A program made the position numbers and the translations under genes. The notes beneath the pieces were generated by a model. It was not told the DNA's origin and did no database searches. It saw only the letters and a program-made list of their open reading frames with translations. A DNA stretch of 5,401 bases from positions 1 to 5,401 of the forward strand of contig JAFKKQ010000173.1 in assembly GCA_017304505.1 (NCBI GenBank). Direction: 5' to 3'. Below are positions 4,264 to 5,401 of the stretch, piece after piece (the stretch's first letter is position 1; each line of letters opens with the position of its first letter). The stretch is from Hyphomicrobiales bacterium. Lineage in GTDB: Bacteria > Pseudomonadota > Alphaproteobacteria > Rhizobiales > Xanthobacteraceae.

Positions 4264-5401
4264 GCATCTCGTCGGCACTCAACACGTCGCTGGCCGGCTT
4301 GCAGGCGACGCAAGCCGGTCTCTCGCTGGTCGCCTCCAATGTGGCGAACGCGCAGACGCCGGGCTATGTCCGCCGGACCGCGCAACTGGTGGAGACCAAC
4401 GGCGGCGCTGTCGCCTCCGGCGTCCGTGTCGACGGCATCAACCGCGAGATCGACCAGTACGTGCAGCGCCAATTCCGGGTGGAATCGGCGGGCGGCTCCT
4501 ACGCCGACCTGCGCGCGCAATTCTATTCGCGGCTGCAAGCCATCTACGGCGATCCGAATTCCAACACCGGTCTCGAGGCGGCGTTCAACACCTTCACCAA
4601 CGCCGTGCAGTCGCTGCAGACGAGTCCGGATTCGACCGCGGCCCGAAGCCTCGTGCTCAACAGCGCGCAGACGCTGGCGCAGACGCTGGCCGGCACCAGC
4701 GCCAGCATCCAGTCCCTGCGCTCCGACGCCGAAAGCGGCCTGGCCGACAGCGTCACTGCGGCCAACGAGGCGATGCAGAAGATCGCCGACCTCAACAACC
4801 AGCTCGGCGGCCGCGAGATCACCACGGCATCGGACGCGGCGCTTGCCGACCAGCGCGATGCCGCCATCGACCAGCTTTCGCAGTTGATGGATATTCGCAC
4901 GGTCACCGACGATCAGAACCGGATCACGGTGTTCACCAATTCGGGGGTGCAGCTCGTCGGCCTCACCGCGAACAAGCTGACGTTCAATGCGCAAGGATCG
5001 GTGTCGGCGGACACGCTCTGGAACGCCGATCCGAGCAAGAGCGGTGTCGGGACGCTTTCGCTTGTCACGCCGAGCGGGTCGTCGATCGATCTCATTGCCG
5101 GTAAGGCGATTAAGTCCGGCAAGATCGCCGCTTATCTCGACATGCGCGACAACGTGCTGGTGCAGGCGCAGAACCAGCTCGACAGCCTCGCGGCGACGAT
5201 GGCGCAGGCGCTGTCGAGCGTCACCGTTCCCGGCGATCCGGTTACCGCCGGCGCGCAAAGCGGCTTCGACCTCGACATCTCCGGATTGTCGAACGGAAAC
5301 CCGATCAATCTGATCTACACCGATCAGCCTTCCGGGACGCAGCATCGCGTCACCATCGTTCGCGTCGACGATCCGAGCGCGTTGCCGCTCGCGGCAATCG
5401 C
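4260..5401 (+). CDS. flgK: flagellar hook-associated protein 1 FlgK, N-terminal part
   Basis: The frame runs from ATG 4260 to the right edge: 380 complete codons plus two bases. FlgK is the first hook-filament junction protein (HAP1), exported by the flagellar type III system and added at the hook tip. The N-terminal segment SALNTSLAGLQATQAG (5-20), continuing LSLVASNVANAQTPGY, is the rod/hook-family motif in its FlgK form. Residues 60-220 are rich in Ala, Gln and helix formers (for example FNTFTNAVQSLQTSPDSTAA at 109-128, ADQRDAAIDQLSQLMDI at 206-222). This matches the long helical D1 region, and a variable domain follows. An in-frame TGA at 4254-4256 fixes the ATG at 4260 as the first possible start. 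FlgK proteins of this group are commonly near 600 residues, so about a third is missing, along with the C-terminal helix. It lies 52 bases after flgE and is probably co-transcribed; flgL would be expected next. Confidence 0.93.
   Translation, partial: MSISSALNTSLAGLQATQAGLSLVASNVANAQTPGYVRRTAQLVETNGGAVASGVRVDGINREIDQYVQRQFRVESAGGSYADLRAQFYSRLQAIYGDPNSNTGLEAAFNTFTNAVQSLQTSPDSTAARSLVLNSAQTLAQTLAGTSASIQSLRSDAESGLADSVTAANEAMQKIADLNNQLGGREITTASDAALADQRDAAIDQLSQLMDIRTVTDDQNRITVFTNSGVQLVGLTANKLTFNAQGSVSADTLWNADPSKSGVGTLSLVTPSGSSIDLIAGKAIKSGKIAAYLDMRDNVLVQAQNQLDSLAATMAQALSSVTVPGDPVTAGAQSGFDLDISGLSNGNPINLIYTDQPSGTQHRVTIVRVDDPSALPLAAI

Noticed and set aside
2732..4339. Long minus-strand open frame of 535 codons opposite flgE
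   Set aside because: It mirrors flgE codon by codon, lacks any family motif and is rich in His, Arg, Val and Ala. It is a by-product of strong third-position GC bias on the coding strand.
4253..5104. Plus-strand 283-codon frame overlapping flgK
   Set aside because: Arg/Gly/Pro-rich out-of-frame reading of flgK with no recognisable domain.
4158..5345. Long minus-strand open frame of 395 codons opposite flgK
   Set aside because: Same antisense effect. flgK on the + strand has clear family motifs over the whole stretch.

Overview
This is ordinary chromosomal sequence from a GC-rich alphaproteobacterium, most likely in the Bradyrhizobium / Rhodopseudomonas / Afipia group. Four things point there: strong G/C preference at third codon positions, the style of the FlgE and FlgK proteins, a sigma-54/IHF flagellar promoter of the Caulobacter type, and a REP-like palindrome with a GAGCGCAGCGA loop that I recall as common in Bradyrhizobiaceae. 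The placement rests on recall, not on a search.

Left part (1-1984). The window opens inside the 3' end of an FAD-dependent oxidoreductase gene on the + strand. It converges on a two-gene minus-strand group: a MoxR-family AAA+ ATPase (1807-962), then a small single-domain rhodanese (880-491), 81 bases apart. A 177-base divergent spacer separates the ATPase gene from the next + strand gene.

Middle (1985-2830). A complete msrB encodes a methionine-(R)-sulfoxide reductase with a probable twin-arginine export signal. It has Thr where the usual resolving Cys would be. The following 297-base spacer holds no gene but is rich in signals. First come two 27-nt REP-like hairpins in inverted orientation that differ by a compensatory base pair. 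Next is an imperfect 19-bp palindrome that may be an activator site. An exact IHF consensus match follows in an AT-rich stretch, then a near-consensus sigma-54 promoter.

Right part (2831-5401). The hook protein gene flgE is complete. flgK, encoding the first hook-filament junction protein, is open at the right edge. The two are separated by 52 bases holding a perfect 7-bp hairpin right after the flgE stop and a 5-codon mini-ORF. The mini-ORF carries the only strong Shine-Dalgarno in the gap, and its stop overlaps the flgK start. The layout suggests one transcript from the sigma-54 promoter, with more hook protein than junction protein made. No new biological system is evident; the points worth a second look are the flgE control region, the flgE-flgK junction and the REP pair.
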